From contig NZ_JABFDJ010000002.1 in NCBI RefSeq assembly GCF_013403925.1, positions 124,001 to 188,000 of the forward strand: a stretch of DNA of 64,000 nucleotides. Reading direction: 5' to 3'. The notes under the pieces were generated by a model. The model saw only the letters and a program-made list of their open reading frames with translations. It did not search any database and was not told where the DNA came from. Origin of the DNA: Winogradskyella wichelsiae. GTDB taxonomy: Bacteria; Bacteroidota; Bacteroidia; Flavobacteriales; Flavobacteriaceae. Both the position numbers and the translations under genes were made by a program. Position 1 is the stretch's first letter, and each line of letters starts with the position of its first letter. Shown here in pieces: positions 63,725-64,000 of this stretch.

Positions 63725-64000
63725 TTAACGCACCCTACTTTTCTTAAAGAAACCTTGCTTCATGCGTTCTGAGTATGTTCTTGTTTTTCCAGATTCTGGA
63801 TTAGCTCCTTTATCTATCTCAATATTTAAATTAGATTCTTCTTGATTTGGAATACTATCCTCAATTGTTGATTCAATTTCCTTTAACAATATAGTATCTT
63901 CAGAAATAACAACCTCACTCACATCTGTTATTTCCGCCAGTTTTTCATCTACTTTTTCTTCATCTTTTTCTTCATCTTTTTCTTCTTCTTCTTTTTCTGG
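63725..64000 (-). CDS. Partial gene (5' end beyond window), acidic low-complexity C-terminal tail
   Basis: An open frame of 92 codons enters from the right edge. The visible part begins with Glu/Lys/Asp repeats (units like EKDEEKDEEK), continues with an acidic stretch and ends with a basic tail, ERMKQGFFKKSRVR. A GTG at 63922 could be taken for a start, but the frame is open upstream with the same composition. The visible part is therefore more likely the end of a larger protein. No domain can be recognised. Confidence 0.6.
   Translation of the reverse strand, partial: PEKEEEEKDEEKDEEKVDEKLAEITDVSEVVISEDTILLKEIESTIEDSIPNQEESNLNIEIDKGANPESGKTRTYSERMKQGFFKKSRVR

Noticed and set aside
63725..63922. 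Stand-alone small gene starting at GTG 63922
   Set aside because: The frame stays open to the right edge with the same acidic composition, so the visible part is probably the end of a longer gene.
1..64000. CRISPR arrays, insertion sequences, prophage genes, rRNA
   Set aside because: None were seen: no regular spaced repeats, transposase motifs, phage genes or rRNA sequence.

Overview
The window is AT-rich and its tightly packed, mostly directional genes look like a marine or soil member of the Flavobacteriaceae (Bacteroidota). Evidence for this is the SusC/SusD pair, many lipoproteins with a Cys at about residue 18-22, Bacteroidota-type promoters (TAnnTTTG at -7), few Shine-Dalgarno sites, several TTG/GTG starts, and a flexirubin/aryl-polyene type pigment operon. 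No rRNA, CRISPR array, transposase or prophage gene was seen. No stretch longer than 300 bases lacks a gene, except 59156-59613, which holds terminators and two tRNA genes.

Layout. 1-12851 is mainly housekeeping: an App1-like phosphatase (cut by the left edge), a secreted S9 peptidase, a COG2509 flavoprotein, fabD, lspA, a small conserved protein, galE, a DegT-family aminotransferase, waaA, a secreted M20 peptidase and a small amphipathic lipoprotein. 12921-34066 is a beta-1,3-glucan (laminarin-type) utilisation locus read on the minus strand. Its order is: membrane-tethered sensor/regulator, SusC, SusD, a surface glycan-binding lipoprotein, a GH16 laminarinase, a GH149-type beta-1,3-glucan phosphorylase without a signal peptide, GH17, an unassigned clan GH-A glycosidase, a GH30 (beta-1,6-glucanase type), a GPH-family sugar symporter, and a LacI regulator. 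34928-59155 is a pigment cluster: a halogenase-like flavoprotein diverges from an operon of about 23 kb. 59203-64000 returns to housekeeping genes (tRNA-Leu, tRNA-Gly, mutS, a SpoU-type methyltransferase, a SAM methyltransferase and a gene cut by the right edge).

How the glucan locus probably works (inference). The GH16 and the glycan-binding lipoprotein act at the surface and SusC/SusD import oligosaccharides. The lipoprotein GH17, GH-A and GH30 enzymes trim and debranch them, the symporter carries oligosaccharides or sugars inward, and the cytoplasmic GH149 phosphorolyses beta-1,3-glucan chains to glucose-1-phosphate. Three TGTATAGGT direct repeats at 31205-31245, spaced 11 and 21 bp, are a candidate operator. 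A 33-codon relic at 14003-14104 resembles the end of a type IX secretion C-terminal sorting domain.

How the pigment cluster probably works (inference from family knowledge). A MIO-type aromatic amino acid lyase makes 4-coumarate from tyrosine, and a PaaK-like ligase activates it. Two ACPs, three Cys-containing ketosynthases, a Cys-less chain-length-factor-like protein, FabG and two hot-dog dehydratase-like proteins extend it to an aryl polyene. LpxL-like and PlsC-like acyltransferases, an MMPL exporter fusion, a LolA-like and a possible LolB-like protein suggest esterification to lipid and delivery to the outer membrane. The two dehydratases have complementary losses of the catalytic pair (one keeps His, the other Glu), which predicts an obligate heterodimer. 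No darA/darB, phosphopantetheinyl transferase or malonyl transferase gene lies inside the cluster. fabD lies 30 kb away.
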